This document shows positions 25,906-35,548 of a DNA stretch of 64,000 nucleotides, piece by piece. The notes below the pieces were generated by a model. That model was not told the DNA's origin and ran no database searches. It saw only the letters and a list, made by a program, of their open reading frames with translations. The stretch is from positions 841,001 to 905,000 of the forward strand of contig NZ_CP033433.1 in NCBI RefSeq assembly GCF_003713065.1, written 5' to 3'. How positions within the stretch are numbered: position 1 is the stretch's first letter; each line of letters opens with the position of its first letter. Origin of the DNA: Cohnella candidum. Its GTDB lineage: Bacteria; Bacillota; Bacilli; Paenibacillales; Paenibacillaceae. The translations under genes and the position numbers were made by a program.

Positions 25906-27828
25906 GTGAAAATATCCCAGGTAACGGTTCGCAAACGGCTGTTTTGGGCGATGATTTTCGTCGTGTTCGCCTTCGCTTCCTTGATCGTGCGGTTAGGGTA
26001 CGTCCAGTTATGGAAAGGGGCCGAGCTCTCCCGGATGGCGGAGGACAACTGGCGGCGGGAAATCCCGTTCCAGGCCAAACGCGGCGAAATCACCGACCGC
26101 AACGGCGTCCGCCTGGCTTATAACATCAGCTCGCCGACCGTTTGGGCGATTCCCGCGCAGATCAAGGACGCGAAGGCGGCCGCGAGGGAGCTGGCTCCCG
26201 TGCTCGGCGCGAGCGAGAGCAAACTGCTTGCCCAATTGACGAAGAAGGAAATGTACGTCGACCTGAAGCCGGCCGGCCGAAAGATCACGCTCGAAAAAGC
26301 GCAGGCAGTGCGCAACCTCGGGATTCCCGGCATCGTGATCGGCGAGGACAACAAGCGATATTATCCTTTTAAAAACCTGGCCTCGCACATCCTCGGCTTT
26401 ACGGGCGGCTACAATCAGGGGCTGACCGGGCTGGAGCTCAGGTACGACGATCGCCTGAAAGGAATTCCCGGCAACGTCTCGTTCCTGACCGACGCGGCGG
26501 GCAGGCAAATGCCGAATTCCACCGACCAGTACAAGGCTCCGAAGGACGGGCTGACCCTGCAGCTGACGATCGACCAGTCCGTTCAATCGATCGTGGAACG
26601 CGAACTGGACCAGGCCATGTTGAAGTTCCAGGCGAAGAGCGTCATCGCCATCGCGATGAACCCGAAAAACGGGGAAATCCTGGCCATGGGAAGCCGTCCC
26701 GACTACGAGCCGGATAAGTACAAGGAAGTGTCCTCGGAGGTCTATAATCGGAACCTTCCGATCTGGATGACATACGAGCCCGGATCGACGTTCAAAATCA
26801 TTACGCTGGCCGCGGCATTGCAGGAAGGGAAAGTGAACCTCGAAAAAGAGCATTTTTACGATCCGGGCTCCGTGGAAGTGGGCGGCGCGAGGCTGCGCTG
26901 CTGGAAGAAGGGCGGCCACGGAAGCCAGACGTTCCTCGAAGTCGTCGAAAACTCCTGCAACCCGGGGTTCGTGGCGCTGGGGCAGCGGCTGGGCAAAGAC
27001 ACGCTGTTCTCGTACATCAACGCTTTCGGTTTCGGGAAGAAAACGGGTATCGACCTGAACGGAGAAGAGAACGGCATCCTGTTCAAGCCGTCCCGCGTCG
27101 GCCCGGTCGAGCTGGCGACGACGGCGTTCGGCCAAGGCGTATCCGTTACGCCGATCCAGCAGATCGCGGCCGTGTCCGCGGCGATCAACGGCGGCAAGCT
27201 GTTCAAGCCTCATGTCGCGAAGGCTTGGATTCAGCCGGAAACCGGCATGGTGCTGGAAGAGACGCAGCCGGAGCTGGTTCGGCAGGTCATCTCCCCGGAA
27301 ACGTCCAAGACGGTTCGGGAAGCGCTGGAGAAGGTGGTCGCGCAAGGAACCGGGCGCAACGCGTTCCTGGACGGCTACCGGGTCGGCGGCAAAACGGGGA
27401 CCGCCCAGAAGGTCATCGGCGGCCGCTACTCCCCCGACGAGCATATCGTGTCGTTCATCGGCTTCGCGCCGGCGGACGATCCGCAGCTGATCGTGTACGT
27501 GGCGGTAGACGATCCGCAGGGCATCCAGTTCGGCGGACTCGTGGCCGCTCCGATCGTGCGCGGCATCATGGCGGACGCTCTGCCTTACCTGGGCGTGAAA
27601 CCGCGGACCAAACAAGTGGAGAAAGAATATAAATACGGAGATGCGCCGATCGTGACCGTACCGAATCTCGTCGGCAAGACCGTATCGGATATTTACGAGG
27701 ACCTGAACATGAACTTCCAGCTGGCCGCTTCCGGCTCCGGAAGCACGGTCATCCGCCAGGCGCCCGCCGCGGGCACGCGGATGGAGAGGGGTTCGGTCAT
27801 TCGGATTTACCTCGGCGCGGATAACTGA
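25906..27828 (+). CDS. spoVD: Sporulation-specific penicillin-binding protein SpoVD (stage V sporulation protein D)
   Basis: This 640-residue class B PBP, paralogous to its upstream neighbour, has an N-terminal membrane helix (about 12-32) and a transpeptidase domain with STFK (about 294), SCN (about 349) and KTGTAQK (about 495). One PASTA domain (about 583-640) completes it, a layout typical of SpoVD. SpoVD works with SpoVE in spore cortex peptidoglycan synthesis. The start is the GTG at 25906, ten bases after the AAGGGGG site inside the hairpin above; the reading frame is open further upstream but runs through pbpB. The single PASTA and the gene order favour spoVD over a second pbpB. Confidence 0.9.
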   Translation: MKISQVTVRKRLFWAMIFVVFAFASLIVRLGYVQLWKGAELSRMAEDNWRREIPFQAKRGEITDRNGVRLAYNISSPTVWAIPAQIKDAKAAARELAPVLGASESKLLAQLTKKEMYVDLKPAGRKITLEKAQAVRNLGIPGIVIGEDNKRYYPFKNLASHILGFTGGYNQGLTGLELRYDDRLKGIPGNVSFLTDAAGRQMPNSTDQYKAPKDGLTLQLTIDQSVQSIVERELDQAMLKFQAKSVIAIAMNPKNGEILAMGSRPDYEPDKYKEVSSEVYNRNLPIWMTYEPGSTFKIITLAAALQEGKVNLEKEHFYDPGSVEVGGARLRCWKKGGHGSQTFLEVVENSCNPGFVALGQRLGKDTLFSYINAFGFGKKTGIDLNGEENGILFKPSRVGPVELATTAFGQGVSVTPIQQIAAVSAAINGGKLFKPHVAKAWIQPETGMVLEETQPELVRQVISPETSKTVREALEKVVAQGTGRNAFLDGYRVGGKTGTAQKVIGGRYSPDEHIVSFIGFAPADDPQLIVYVAVDDPQGIQFGGLVAAPIVRGIMADALPYLGVKPRTKQVEKEYKYGDAPIVTVPNLVGKTVSDIYEDLNMNFQLAASGSGSTVIRQAPAAGTRMERGSVIRIYLGADN

Positions 27829-27851
27829 TATTTCCAAACGCCCGGAGTCCC

Positions 27852-27880
27852 TTGAACGCGATGTTTGCTTGGTCGATAAT
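27852..27880 (+). promoter_or_regulatory. murE: Sigma-A promoter of murE
   Basis: TTGAAC (27852-27857) and GATAAT (27875-27880) are separated by 17 bp, each 5 of 6 or 4 of 6 to consensus. This internal promoter allows vegetative expression of murE and downstream genes even when the spoVD part is off. Confidence 0.65.
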
Positions 27881-27912
27881 GGGGGTACTCAGGTCAAAGG
27901 AGGCCGCGCTTC

Positions 27913-29400
27913 ATGTATCTCCTTGATTTGTCAAAACAGCTGCTTATTTCCCGGATCGTCGGCGACGGGAACGCCGCGATACGCGACCTGGAGACGGATT
28001 CCCGGCAAGTGAAACCCGGCGTGCTGTTTTTCTGCCTGCCCGGGCACGCCGCGGACGGCCACAAGTTCGCGTTCGAAGCCGCGGAGAAGGGGGCGGCCGC
28101 CCTCGTCGTTTCCCGCGAGCTTCCGATCGCGCTGCCGCAGCTCGTCGTGCCGGATCCCCGGCTTGCGCTCGCGGTGCTGGCCGATTATTTCTACGGACGG
28201 CCGTCCCGCAAATTGCGGCCGATCGGGGTGACGGGAACGAACGGCAAAACGACGACGACTTACCTGATCGAAAGGGTTCTCGCGGACGTCGGGGTCGACA
28301 CCGGCGTCATCGGCACCATCGAAGCCCGCTACGGCGGGCAGAGCTTCCCGATGTCGCGGACGACGCCCGGCGTCCTGGAGCTTCAACGCCTGCTGCGCGC
28401 GATGGTGGCGGCGGGAACGGACCGCTGCGTGATGGAGGTTTCCTCCCACTCGCTCGAGCAGGGAAGGGTCAAGGGCACCCGGTTTCGGACCGCGGTTTTC
28501 ACGAACCTCACGCAGGACCACCTCGATTACCACGGCACGATGGAAGCTTACGAGGCGGCGAAGGGGCTTTTCTTCTCGCGGCTGGGCAACGAGTATGCCG
28601 CCCGTCCGGAAGACCGGACGTACGCGGTGCTCAACGCCGATGACCCCGCCTCGGCCCGATTCGCCAAGTTGACCGCCGCCCAAGTGCTGACGTACGGCAT
28701 CGAGCGCGCGGCTGACCTGCGCGCGACCGACGTGGCGATCGACGCCCGGGGTACCTCTTTCAAATTGACGACGCTGCACGGAGAACGGACGGTGCGGCTT
28801 CGCCTCGTGGGCAAATTCAACGTCTACAACGCCCTCGCCGCCTTAGGCGCGGCGTATTGCGAGGGCATTCCGATGAACGACGCGATTTCCAGCCTCGAAT
28901 CGGTACCCGGCGTGCCCGGCCGCGTGGAGGCGGTGGACGAAGGACAGTCCTTCGCCGTCGTCGTGGATTACGCGCATACGCCGGACGGCCTTGAAAACGT
29001 GCTGAAGACGGTGCGGGAGCTCGCTTCCGGCCGCGTCATCTGCGTGTTCGGCTGCGGCGGGGACCGCGACCGGACGAAGAGGCCGTTGATGGGAAAAGTC
29101 GCCGCCTCTCTCGCGGATACGTTGATCCTCACCAGCGACAATCCCCGTTCGGAGGATCCTGCGGCCATTTTGAGAGAGATCGAGGCCGGACTTGCGGAAG
29201 CTCAAGTCGGCACGGACCGCTACGCCATGGTGCCCGATCGCCGCGAAGCGATCGAAAAAGCGGTTGAAATGGCAAGCCCGGGAGATGTAGTATTGATTGC
29301 GGGGAAAGGCCATGAAACCTATCAAATGATCGGCGGCGTCACCTATGATTTCGACGACCGCCTGGTGGCGAGAGACGCCTTAAGGAGCCTATTATCGTGA
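27913..29400 (+). CDS. murE: UDP-MurNAc-L-Ala-D-Glu:meso-diaminopimelate ligase MurE
   Basis: This 495-residue Mur ligase has the ATP-binding motif GVTGTNGKTTTTYLIE near residues 106-121 and the DNPRSEDP motif near 409. DNPR is the family mark for meso-diaminopimelate rather than lysine. It adds the third residue to the peptidoglycan stem peptide. The ATG 27913 has an AAAGGAGG site. Its stop TGA overlaps the murF start. The DAP specificity agrees with dapL at 55.5 kb. Confidence 0.95.
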   Translation: MYLLDLSKQLLISRIVGDGNAAIRDLETDSRQVKPGVLFFCLPGHAADGHKFAFEAAEKGAAALVVSRELPIALPQLVVPDPRLALAVLADYFYGRPSRKLRPIGVTGTNGKTTTTYLIERVLADVGVDTGVIGTIEARYGGQSFPMSRTTPGVLELQRLLRAMVAAGTDRCVMEVSSHSLEQGRVKGTRFRTAVFTNLTQDHLDYHGTMEAYEAAKGLFFSRLGNEYAARPEDRTYAVLNADDPASARFAKLTAAQVLTYGIERAADLRATDVAIDARGTSFKLTTLHGERTVRLRLVGKFNVYNALAALGAAYCEGIPMNDAISSLESVPGVPGRVEAVDEGQSFAVVVDYAHTPDGLENVLKTVRELASGRVICVFGCGGDRDRTKRPLMGKVAASLADTLILTSDNPRSEDPAAILREIEAGLAEAQVGTDRYAMVPDRREAIEKAVEMASPGDVVLIAGKGHETYQMIGGVTYDFDDRLVARDALRSLLS

Positions 29401-30797
29401 TGCAAGCAACCCTTCGGAAAGCCGCGGAATGGTGCGGCGCAACATACGACGAGGCGGCCGGCGGCACGATGCTTGCCGGCGTCTCCACCGATACCCGGAG
29501 CATAACGCCGGGTCAACTCTTCGTGCCCCTCGCCGGTGAACGGTTCGACGGGCACGACTACTTAACGACGGCCAAGGAGGCCGGAGCTGCCGCGTCCCTG
29601 TGGAACCGGAGCCGTCCCGTTCCGGATGATGCCGGTTTGCCGCTGTTGCTCGTCGACGACACGCTCGCCGCTCTGCAGCTGCTGTCCCAACGCTATCTGG
29701 AGTCGATCGGCGCCAAAGTGGTGGCGGTCACCGGAAGCAACGGCAAGACGACGACGAAAGACCTGATCTGTTCCGTGCTTTCGACGCGGTTCCGCGTCCA
29801 CAAGACGGATGGGAATTACAATAACGAAATCGGGCTGCCCTTGACGATCCTTCGCGCCGAACCGGACACGGAGGCGTTCGTCCTCGAAATGGGCATGAGC
29901 GGATTCGGGGAAATCTCGCTGCTCTCCCGGCTCGCCCGGCCGGACGCGGCCATCATTACCAACATAGGCGAATCCCATCTGCTGCAGCTCGGTTCGCGCC
30001 GCAACATCGCCAAAGCGAAGCTCGAGATCGCCGAAGGGCTGAGGCCCGGAGGCCTTCTCATCCTGAACGGAGACGAGCCGCTGCTGGCCGAGGAACTGCC
30101 GAATATCGCGCTTCCGGCTGACAGCCGGGTGATCACGTTCGGCGAAGGCGAATCCTGCGGCCTTGTGCTGGAGAATATCCGCGTAACCGCGGAGCGGACT
30201 GGCTTCACCGTTCTCTCCGGCGGAGAGTCGAAAGATTTCGAAATCCCGGTGCCCGGCAGGCACAACGCGCTGAACGCCCTGGTTGCGGTCGCGGTCGGGC
30301 GGTCGTTCGGACTGTCGGACGAGGAGATTGCCGAAGGCCTGGGCAGCGTGCGGCTGACCAAGATGCGCGTGGAAAGATCCCACGCGGCGAACGGCGCGGT
30401 CATCCTGAACGACGCCTACAACGCCAGCCCCACGTCCATGAGGGCGGCGATCGCGCTTATCGGCGGCCTGAGCGGGTACGCGAACAAACGGCTCGTGCTC
30501 GGCGACATGCTGGAGCTCGGGCCGGACGAGGTTTCCTATCACGCGGAGATCGGCAAAGCGGTCACGCCGGAAGCCGCGGATTCCCTGTACGCGTACGGAC
30601 CTCTGTCCGCTCATCTTGCGGACGCGGCGAAACCGGCGTTTCCTCCGGGCGCGGTACGGCATTTCGCCGACAAACAGGCGTTGATCGAGACGCTTGTACG
30701 GGAAACGGGACCCGATGACCTGGTGCTCGTGAAAGCTTCGCGCGGCATGAAGCTCGAAGAGGTCGTCGCGGCGCTGCAGAAAGGGGACGTCGTTTAA
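29397..30797 (+). CDS. murF: UDP-MurNAc-tripeptide:D-Ala-D-Ala ligase MurF
   Basis: This 466-residue Mur ligase carries VTGSNGKTTTKDLI near residues 111-124 and the MurF-like LEMGMSGFGEISLLSRLARPD and NDAYNASPTSMRAAI motifs. It completes the UDP-MurNAc-pentapeptide. Start GTG 29397 (or the adjacent ATG 29400) overlaps the murE stop, with an AAGGAG site at 29382. In Bacillus subtilis murF stands elsewhere in the genome; inside the cluster between murE and mraY is the ancestral arrangement seen in many bacteria. Confidence 0.95.
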   Translation: MMQATLRKAAEWCGATYDEAAGGTMLAGVSTDTRSITPGQLFVPLAGERFDGHDYLTTAKEAGAAASLWNRSRPVPDDAGLPLLLVDDTLAALQLLSQRYLESIGAKVVAVTGSNGKTTTKDLICSVLSTRFRVHKTDGNYNNEIGLPLTILRAEPDTEAFVLEMGMSGFGEISLLSRLARPDAAIITNIGESHLLQLGSRRNIAKAKLEIAEGLRPGGLLILNGDEPLLAEELPNIALPADSRVITFGEGESCGLVLENIRVTAERTGFTVLSGGESKDFEIPVPGRHNALNALVAVAVGRSFGLSDEEIAEGLGSVRLTKMRVERSHAANGAVILNDAYNASPTSMRAAIALIGGLSGYANKRLVLGDMLELGPDEVSYHAEIGKAVTPEAADSLYAYGPLSAHLADAAKPAFPPGAVRHFADKQALIETLVRETGPDDLVLVKASRGMKLEEVVAALQKGDVV

Positions 30798-30800
30798 GCC

Positions 30801-31760
30801 ATGGATTACGGATCGGTTTTGCTCACGCTCGGCGTATCGTTCGTGCTGGCGGTCCTGTTCGGGCCCCTGCTCATCCCGCTGCTCCGCAGGCTGAAGTTCG
30901 GCCAGCAAGTGCGGGACGACGGCCCGCAGTCCCACCTGAAGAAGACCGGAACTCCGACGATGGGCGGCGTGATCATTCTGCTGGCCTTGACGGTCGCCTA
31001 CTTGAAGTTCTCCGACCGCGGATTCGAGTTTTGGGCCATTTTGGTGGCTTGCCTCGGGTTCGGGCTCGTCGGTTTTCTCGACGATTACATCAAAATCGCG
31101 TTCAAACGCTCGCTCGGCCTTACCGCCAAGCAGAAGCTGTTCGGGCAATTGCTGTTTTCCATCGTTTTTTGCGGCATCCTATACTACCATGACCACCCGA
31201 CCACGATCGGCTTTCCGGGCGTCGAAGGGACTTGGGATTTGGGCTGGGGCTACTACGTCCTCGTGATCGTCATGTTCTTCGCCGCCAGCAACGCGGTCAA
31301 CTTCACGGACGGGCTGGACGGGCTGCTGTCCGGGACGAGCGCCCTTGCGTTCGGTGCCTATGCGGTCATCGCGGTGGAAGCGGCGGAGCCGCAAGCCGCG
31401 GTGTTTTCGGCCGCGCTCGTCGGCGCCGTGCTCGGCTTCCTGGTCTATAACGCGCACCCGGCGAAGGTGTTCATGGGAGACACGGGCTCCCTGGGCATCG
31501 GCGGCGGGCTGGCGGCGGTGGCCATCCTGACGAAAACGGAATTCCTGCTGATCGTGATCGGCGGCGTGTTCGTGCTCGAGATGCTCTCCGTCATCATCCA
31601 AGTCGCCTCGTTTAAGACGAGAGGCAAACGGGTATTCAAAATGAGCCCGATTCACCACCACTTCGAGCTGTCGGGATGGTCGGAGTGGCGCGTCGTCACG
31701 ACGTTCTGGCTGGCGGGTCTCGTGCTCGCCGCGGCCGGTCTGTTCTTGTACAAGATGTAA
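30801..31760 (+). CDS. mraY: Phospho-MurNAc-pentapeptide translocase MraY
   Basis: This 319-residue protein has about ten membrane helices and the family motifs [18 protein letters not shown] (residues 35-52), VGFLDDYIK with the catalytic aspartates, [13 protein letters not shown] and a late [11 protein letters not shown]. It transfers phospho-MurNAc-pentapeptide to undecaprenyl phosphate to make lipid I. It follows murF with a 3-bp gap. Confidence 0.96.
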   Translation: MDYGSVLLTLGVSFVLAVLFGPLLIPLLRRLKFGQQVRDDGPQSHLKKTGTPTMGGVIILLALTVAYLKFSDRGFEFWAILVACLGFGLVGFLDDYIKIAFKRSLGLTAKQKLFGQLLFSIVFCGILYYHDHPTTIGFPGVEGTWDLGWGYYVLVIVMFFAASNAVNFTDGLDGLLSGTSALAFGAYAVIAVEAAEPQAAVFSAALVGAVLGFLVYNAHPAKVFMGDTGSLGIGGGLAAVAILTKTEFLLIVIGGVFVLEMLSVIIQVASFKTRGKRVFKMSPIHHHFELSGWSEWRVVTTFWLAGLVLAAAGLFLYKM

Positions 31761-31775
31761 AGGGGCTATCGCCAT

Positions 31776-33209
31776 ATGATGCAGCTAGACGAGTACCGGG
31801 GACGCAAGGTCGTCGTCCTCGGGTTGGCCAGAAGCGGCGTCGCCGCCGCCAAGCTATTCCATCGCGCCGGAGCCGACGTGGTGGTGAACGACCGCAAGGA
31901 AAGGAATGAATGTCCCGAAGCCGACGAACTGACGGCTTTGGGCATTTCTGTTGTTTGCGGGGGTCATCCGGAAGGGCTGGTGTCCGGGGAAACGTCGCTT
32001 CTCGTCAAAAATCCGGGCATTCCGTATTCCGCGCCGCCGGTGGCCGACGCCATGCGGCTAGGCGTCGAGGTCGTCACGGAGGTGGAGGTCGCGGGTCAGC
32101 TTTCCCGCGCGCCGATCATCGGCATTACGGGCTCCAACGGGAAAACGACGACGACGACGCTTACGGGCGTGCTCCTGGAAGCCGCCGGCCTCACGCCGCT
32201 CGTCGCGGGGAATATCGGCCGCCCGCTTTCGGAAGCGGCGGAAGAGGTATCTCCGGACGGCTGGCTGGTCGCGGAGCTGAGCAGCTTCCAGCTGAAAGGA
32301 ACGCGCGATTTCCGGCCGCGGATCGCCTGCCTGCTCAACATCGCCGAAACCCATCTCGATTATCACGGGACGATGGAGGATTATGTCGGGTCGAAGGCGA
32401 AATTGTTCGAAAACCAAACGGCGGACGACATCGCGGTTTACAATGCCGACGACGCCGTTTGCCGGAAGCTGTCGGAACGCTTCGCCGCCCGCAAGCTGCC
32501 GTTTTCGCTCGTGGAAAACCTGCCTGTAGGCGTCTGCGTCGTGCCTGCGTACGAGGCGGTCAAGCCCAAAGACGACGAAGCGGACCAGGAAAGATGGATC
32601 GTGCACCGCGCTTGGGACGGCACGGAAACCCGGATTCTCCGCGTCGGCGACCTCGGCCTTCCGGGCCGGCACAATACGGCGAACGCGCTGGCTTCCATCG
32701 CCGTCGCGCTGGCGGCCGGCGCCGATCCCGCGGCGCTTGAGGAACCTCTTCGGACCTTCCGCGGCGTCGAACATCGCTTGGAATACGTGGGCAAATTCGG
32801 CGGCGCGAACTACTATAACGATTCGAAGGCGACGAATCCTATGGCCACGACCATGTCGGTGCTGTCTTTGCCTTCGCCGCTCGTCCTGATCGCGGGAGGG
32901 CTGGACCGCGGTTCCGACTACATGGAATTGATCCCGATTTTCCGGACGAGGCTCAAAGGGCTCGTCGCGCTCGGGGAGACGAGGGAGAAGCTTGCCAAAG
33001 TCGCGGAGGCGGCCGGTTTAACGGCCGTGAAAATCGTCGAACCTGTGGGGGACGCCGAAGCCACGCTGCGGAGGGCCGTCGAAGAGGCTGCCGGCATGGC
33101 GCAGCCGGGAGACACGGTCTTGCTTTCGCCGGCTTGCGCAAGCTGGGACATGTTCCCGTCTTACGAAGTCCGCGGCCGCATGTTTAAGCAATCGGCGCAT
33201 ACGTTGTAG
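31776..33209 (+). CDS. murD: UDP-MurNAc-L-Ala:D-glutamate ligase MurD
   Basis: This 477-residue Mur ligase has an N-terminal Rossmann domain (VVLGLARSGVAAAKLF), the ATP-binding motif GITGSNGKTTTTTL near residues 116-129 and the C-terminal NDSKATNPMATTMS and DTVLLSPACASWDMF motifs. It adds D-glutamate to UDP-MurNAc-L-Ala. The 3' end of the gene contains a sigma-E-like promoter match (33178-33205) for spoVE. Confidence 0.95.
   Translation: MMQLDEYRGRKVVVLGLARSGVAAAKLFHRAGADVVVNDRKERNECPEADELTALGISVVCGGHPEGLVSGETSLLVKNPGIPYSAPPVADAMRLGVEVVTEVEVAGQLSRAPIIGITGSNGKTTTTTLTGVLLEAAGLTPLVAGNIGRPLSEAAEEVSPDGWLVAELSSFQLKGTRDFRPRIACLLNIAETHLDYHGTMEDYVGSKAKLFENQTADDIAVYNADDAVCRKLSERFAARKLPFSLVENLPVGVCVVPAYEAVKPKDDEADQERWIVHRAWDGTETRILRVGDLGLPGRHNTANALASIAVALAAGADPAALEEPLRTFRGVEHRLEYVGKFGGANYYNDSKATNPMATTMSVLSLPSPLVLIAGGLDRGSDYMELIPIFRTRLKGLVALGETREKLAKVAEAAGLTAVKIVEPVGDAEATLRRAVEEAAGMAQPGDTVLLSPACASWDMFPSYEVRGRMFKQSAHTL
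33178..33205 (+). promoter_or_regulatory. spoVE: Candidate sigma-E promoter of spoVE within the end of murD
   Basis: GCATGTT (33178-33184, 6 of 7 to the sigma-E -35) and CATACGTT (33198-33205, 6 of 8 to the -10) are 13 bp apart. Bacillus subtilis spoVE is known to have sigma-E promoters at this place. Pattern match only. Confidence 0.3.
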
Positions 33210-33256
33210 AAGGGGGCTTGTCCCCACTTCCACTGGTACGCGAGGTGTCCGGTTTC

Positions 33257-34354
33257 ATGGCCAAGTCCCGCTCCGTTCCCGATCTCTGGATGATCGCCGC
33301 CACGCTCGGCATTCTGGCCATCGGCGTGGTCATGGTCTACAGCGCCAGCGCCGTAGCCGCTTTCCACGATTACGGCGATGCCTATTATTACGTGAAACGG
33401 CAGTTCGTGTTCGCGCTGCTCGGCGTCGGCGCCATGTTCGTCACGATGAACGTAGACTACCACGCCTGGCGCAAATGGGCCCTTCCCGCGCTGCTCGTCT
33501 GCTTCGGCTTGCTGCTCATCGTGCTCGTGCCGGGCGTAGGCGTCGTGCGCGGCGGCGCGAGAAGCTGGCTGGGCATCGGTTCCTTCGGGATTCAGCCGTC
33601 GGAATTCATGAAGCTGGCGATGATCCTTTTCCTGGCCCGCCTGCTGTCGGAACGCCAAAACAAACTGACGTCGTTCCGCTCCGGCCTGCTTCCGCCGCTC
33701 GCCATCCTGGGCTTGGCGTTCGGCCTGATCATGCTGCAGCCCGACTTGGGAACGGGCGTCGTCATGTTCGGAGCTTCCTTGCTCGTCATTTACGTCGCGG
33801 GCGCGAGGGTCGCGCATCTCGGCGGGCTGGGGCTGCTCGGCCTGGCGGGTCTGGGCGCGCTCATCGCGGCCGCCCCTTACCGGCTGCAGAGGATCACCGC
33901 GTTCCTGGATCCGTGGCAGGACCCGCTGGGGGCCGGCTACCAATCGATCCAGTCGCTGTACGCGGTCGGGCCGGGCGGCCTGGTCGGCCTCGGCCTCGGC
34001 ATGAGCCGGCAGAAGTACAACTATTTGCCGGAACCGCAAACCGATTTCATTTTCTCCATCCTGGCGGAAGAACTCGGCTTCATCGGAGGGACGCTGCTGC
34101 TCTTGCTTTTCCTGATCCTGATCTGGAGGGGCATGCGCACGGCGATCACCCTGACCGATCCGTTCGGAAGCCTGCTCGCTTCCGGCATCGTCGGCATCAT
34201 CGCCGTCCAGGTGCTCATCAATATCGGCGTCGTCATCGGCATGATGCCCGTCACGGGGATCACGCTGCCCCTGGTCAGCTACGGAGGCTCTTCGCTCACG
34301 CTGCTGCTCACGGCGCTAGGCATCCTGTTGAACTTATCCCGTTACTCGAGGTGA
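33257..34354 (+). CDS. spoVE: SEDS family peptidoglycan polymerase SpoVE/FtsW
   Basis: This 365-residue polytopic protein (about ten helices) matches SpoVE length (366). SEDS motifs are visible: VYSASA near the N terminus, GARSWLGIGSFGIQPSEFMKL, QPDLGTG, the extracellular PQTDFIFSILAEELGF and the late GITLPLVSYGGSSLTLLL. It polymerises glycan strands; SpoVE partners with SpoVD in the cortex, FtsW with PBP2B at the septum. Position between murD and murG favours SpoVE, but it could serve both roles if no other ftsW exists. ATG 33257 has a GAGGTG site at 9 nt. Confidence 0.9.
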   Translation: MAKSRSVPDLWMIAATLGILAIGVVMVYSASAVAAFHDYGDAYYYVKRQFVFALLGVGAMFVTMNVDYHAWRKWALPALLVCFGLLLIVLVPGVGVVRGGARSWLGIGSFGIQPSEFMKLAMILFLARLLSERQNKLTSFRSGLLPPLAILGLAFGLIMLQPDLGTGVVMFGASLLVIYVAGARVAHLGGLGLLGLAGLGALIAAAPYRLQRITAFLDPWQDPLGAGYQSIQSLYAVGPGGLVGLGLGMSRQKYNYLPEPQTDFIFSILAEELGFIGGTLLLLLFLILIWRGMRTAITLTDPFGSLLASGIVGIIAVQVLINIGVVIGMMPVTGITLPLVSYGGSSLTLLLTALGILLNLSRYSR

Positions 34355-34360
34355 CCGTAC

Positions 34361-35470
34361 ATGCGCGTCGTACTGACCGGCGGAGGGACCGGAGGACACA
34401 TTTATCCCGCGCTCGCCGTCGGCAAGGAACTGAAGGCCGTACATCCCGGAACCGAGCTCTTGTACATCGGGGGCCGGCGGGGGATGGAAAGCAAAATCGT
34501 ACCGCAGCACGGCATCGCTTTCCGCGAATTGGACATTACCGGGTTCCGGCGTTCGCTCTCCTGGGAGAACGTCCGGACCGTCGTGCGTTTTTGGAAGGGC
34601 GTCCGCAGCGCCAGGGCCATGCTCCAGCAATTTAAGCCGGACGCAGTCGTGGGAACCGGCGGCTACGTCTGCGGGCCGGTCGTTTACGCGGCCGCCAGAT
34701 TGGGCATCCCGACGCTGATTCACGAGCAGAACGTGGTGCCGGGCTTGACCAACAAATTTTTAAGCCGATACGTCGACGCCGCGGCCGTCAGCTTTCAGGA
34801 CTCGCTTCCGTTTTTCCGGAAGGTGTCCGACTCGGTTTACGCCGGCAATCCGTGCGCGACGGCCGTGATCGGCGCGGACGCCCGCAAAGGCTTCGCCTCG
34901 CTCGGCCTTGCTCCGGATACGCCGTTCGTCCTGACGGTCGGGGGGAGCGGAGGCGCCCGGGCGTTGAACGAAGCGGCCATCGGGATGGTTCCGTCGATTC
35001 CGAAATTGCCGGGCGTCCATTTCGTGTTCGTGACCGGCGAAAGGTTCCACGAAGAGACGCTGTCGCGAATCGGCCGATTGGGGTCCGAAGCCGCCGATCG
35101 GGTGCATGTGCTGCCGTACGTACACAACATGCCCGAAGTGCTGGCCGCCGCTTCCCTGGTCGTGAGCCGCGCGGGCGCTTCTTTGATCGCGGAGTTCACG
35201 TCGGTCGGCATGCCTTCGATCCTCGTGCCTTCGCCCAACGTCACGAACAACCACCAGGAACCGAACGCGCGCAGCCTCGCGGAAGCGGGGGCGGCCGTCA
35301 TGATCCTGGAAAAGGATTTGACGGGGGAAGCCTTGTTCGGGCACGTCCACGCCATCATGAAAGACCGCGCCAGGCGGGAGGCGATGGCGGCAGCCGCGAG
35401 GAAGCTCGGCATGCCGGACGCGGCACGCACCATCGTCGGGCAGCTGGAGCGGATCGTCCGTCGGAAATAA
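34361..35470 (+). CDS. murG: UDP-GlcNAc:lipid I N-acetylglucosaminyltransferase MurG
   Basis: This 369-residue GT28 glycosyltransferase begins MRVVLTGGGTGGHIYPALA, the membrane-facing glycine loop, with a second glycine loop LTVGGSGGARALN near residues 187-199. The acceptor/donor region RAGASLIAEFTSVGMPSILVPSP is in the C-terminal lobe. It makes lipid II. It starts 6 bp after spoVE, so both are likely co-transcribed. A 245-bp gap with a sigma-K-like promoter match follows. Confidence 0.95.
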   Translation: MRVVLTGGGTGGHIYPALAVGKELKAVHPGTELLYIGGRRGMESKIVPQHGIAFRELDITGFRRSLSWENVRTVVRFWKGVRSARAMLQQFKPDAVVGTGGYVCGPVVYAAARLGIPTLIHEQNVVPGLTNKFLSRYVDAAAVSFQDSLPFFRKVSDSVYAGNPCATAVIGADARKGFASLGLAPDTPFVLTVGGSGGARALNEAAIGMVPSIPKLPGVHFVFVTGERFHEETLSRIGRLGSEAADRVHVLPYVHNMPEVLAAASLVVSRAGASLIAEFTSVGMPSILVPSPNVTNNHQEPNARSLAEAGAAVMILEKDLTGEALFGHVHAIMKDRARREAMAAAARKLGMPDAARTIVGQLERIVRRK

Positions 35471-35548
35471 CGCTATCTTTTCATCCATCATCATAATCCG
35501 AATCGACGCGTCCCGGGCTCGGACGCCGCTCCGCCATGGGCGTCTGTC

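Noticed and set aside
33207..33230. GAAGGGGG..CCCCACTTC hairpin just before spoVE
   Set aside because: A bulged 8-bp stem without T tract; it could tune translation but there is no further support.
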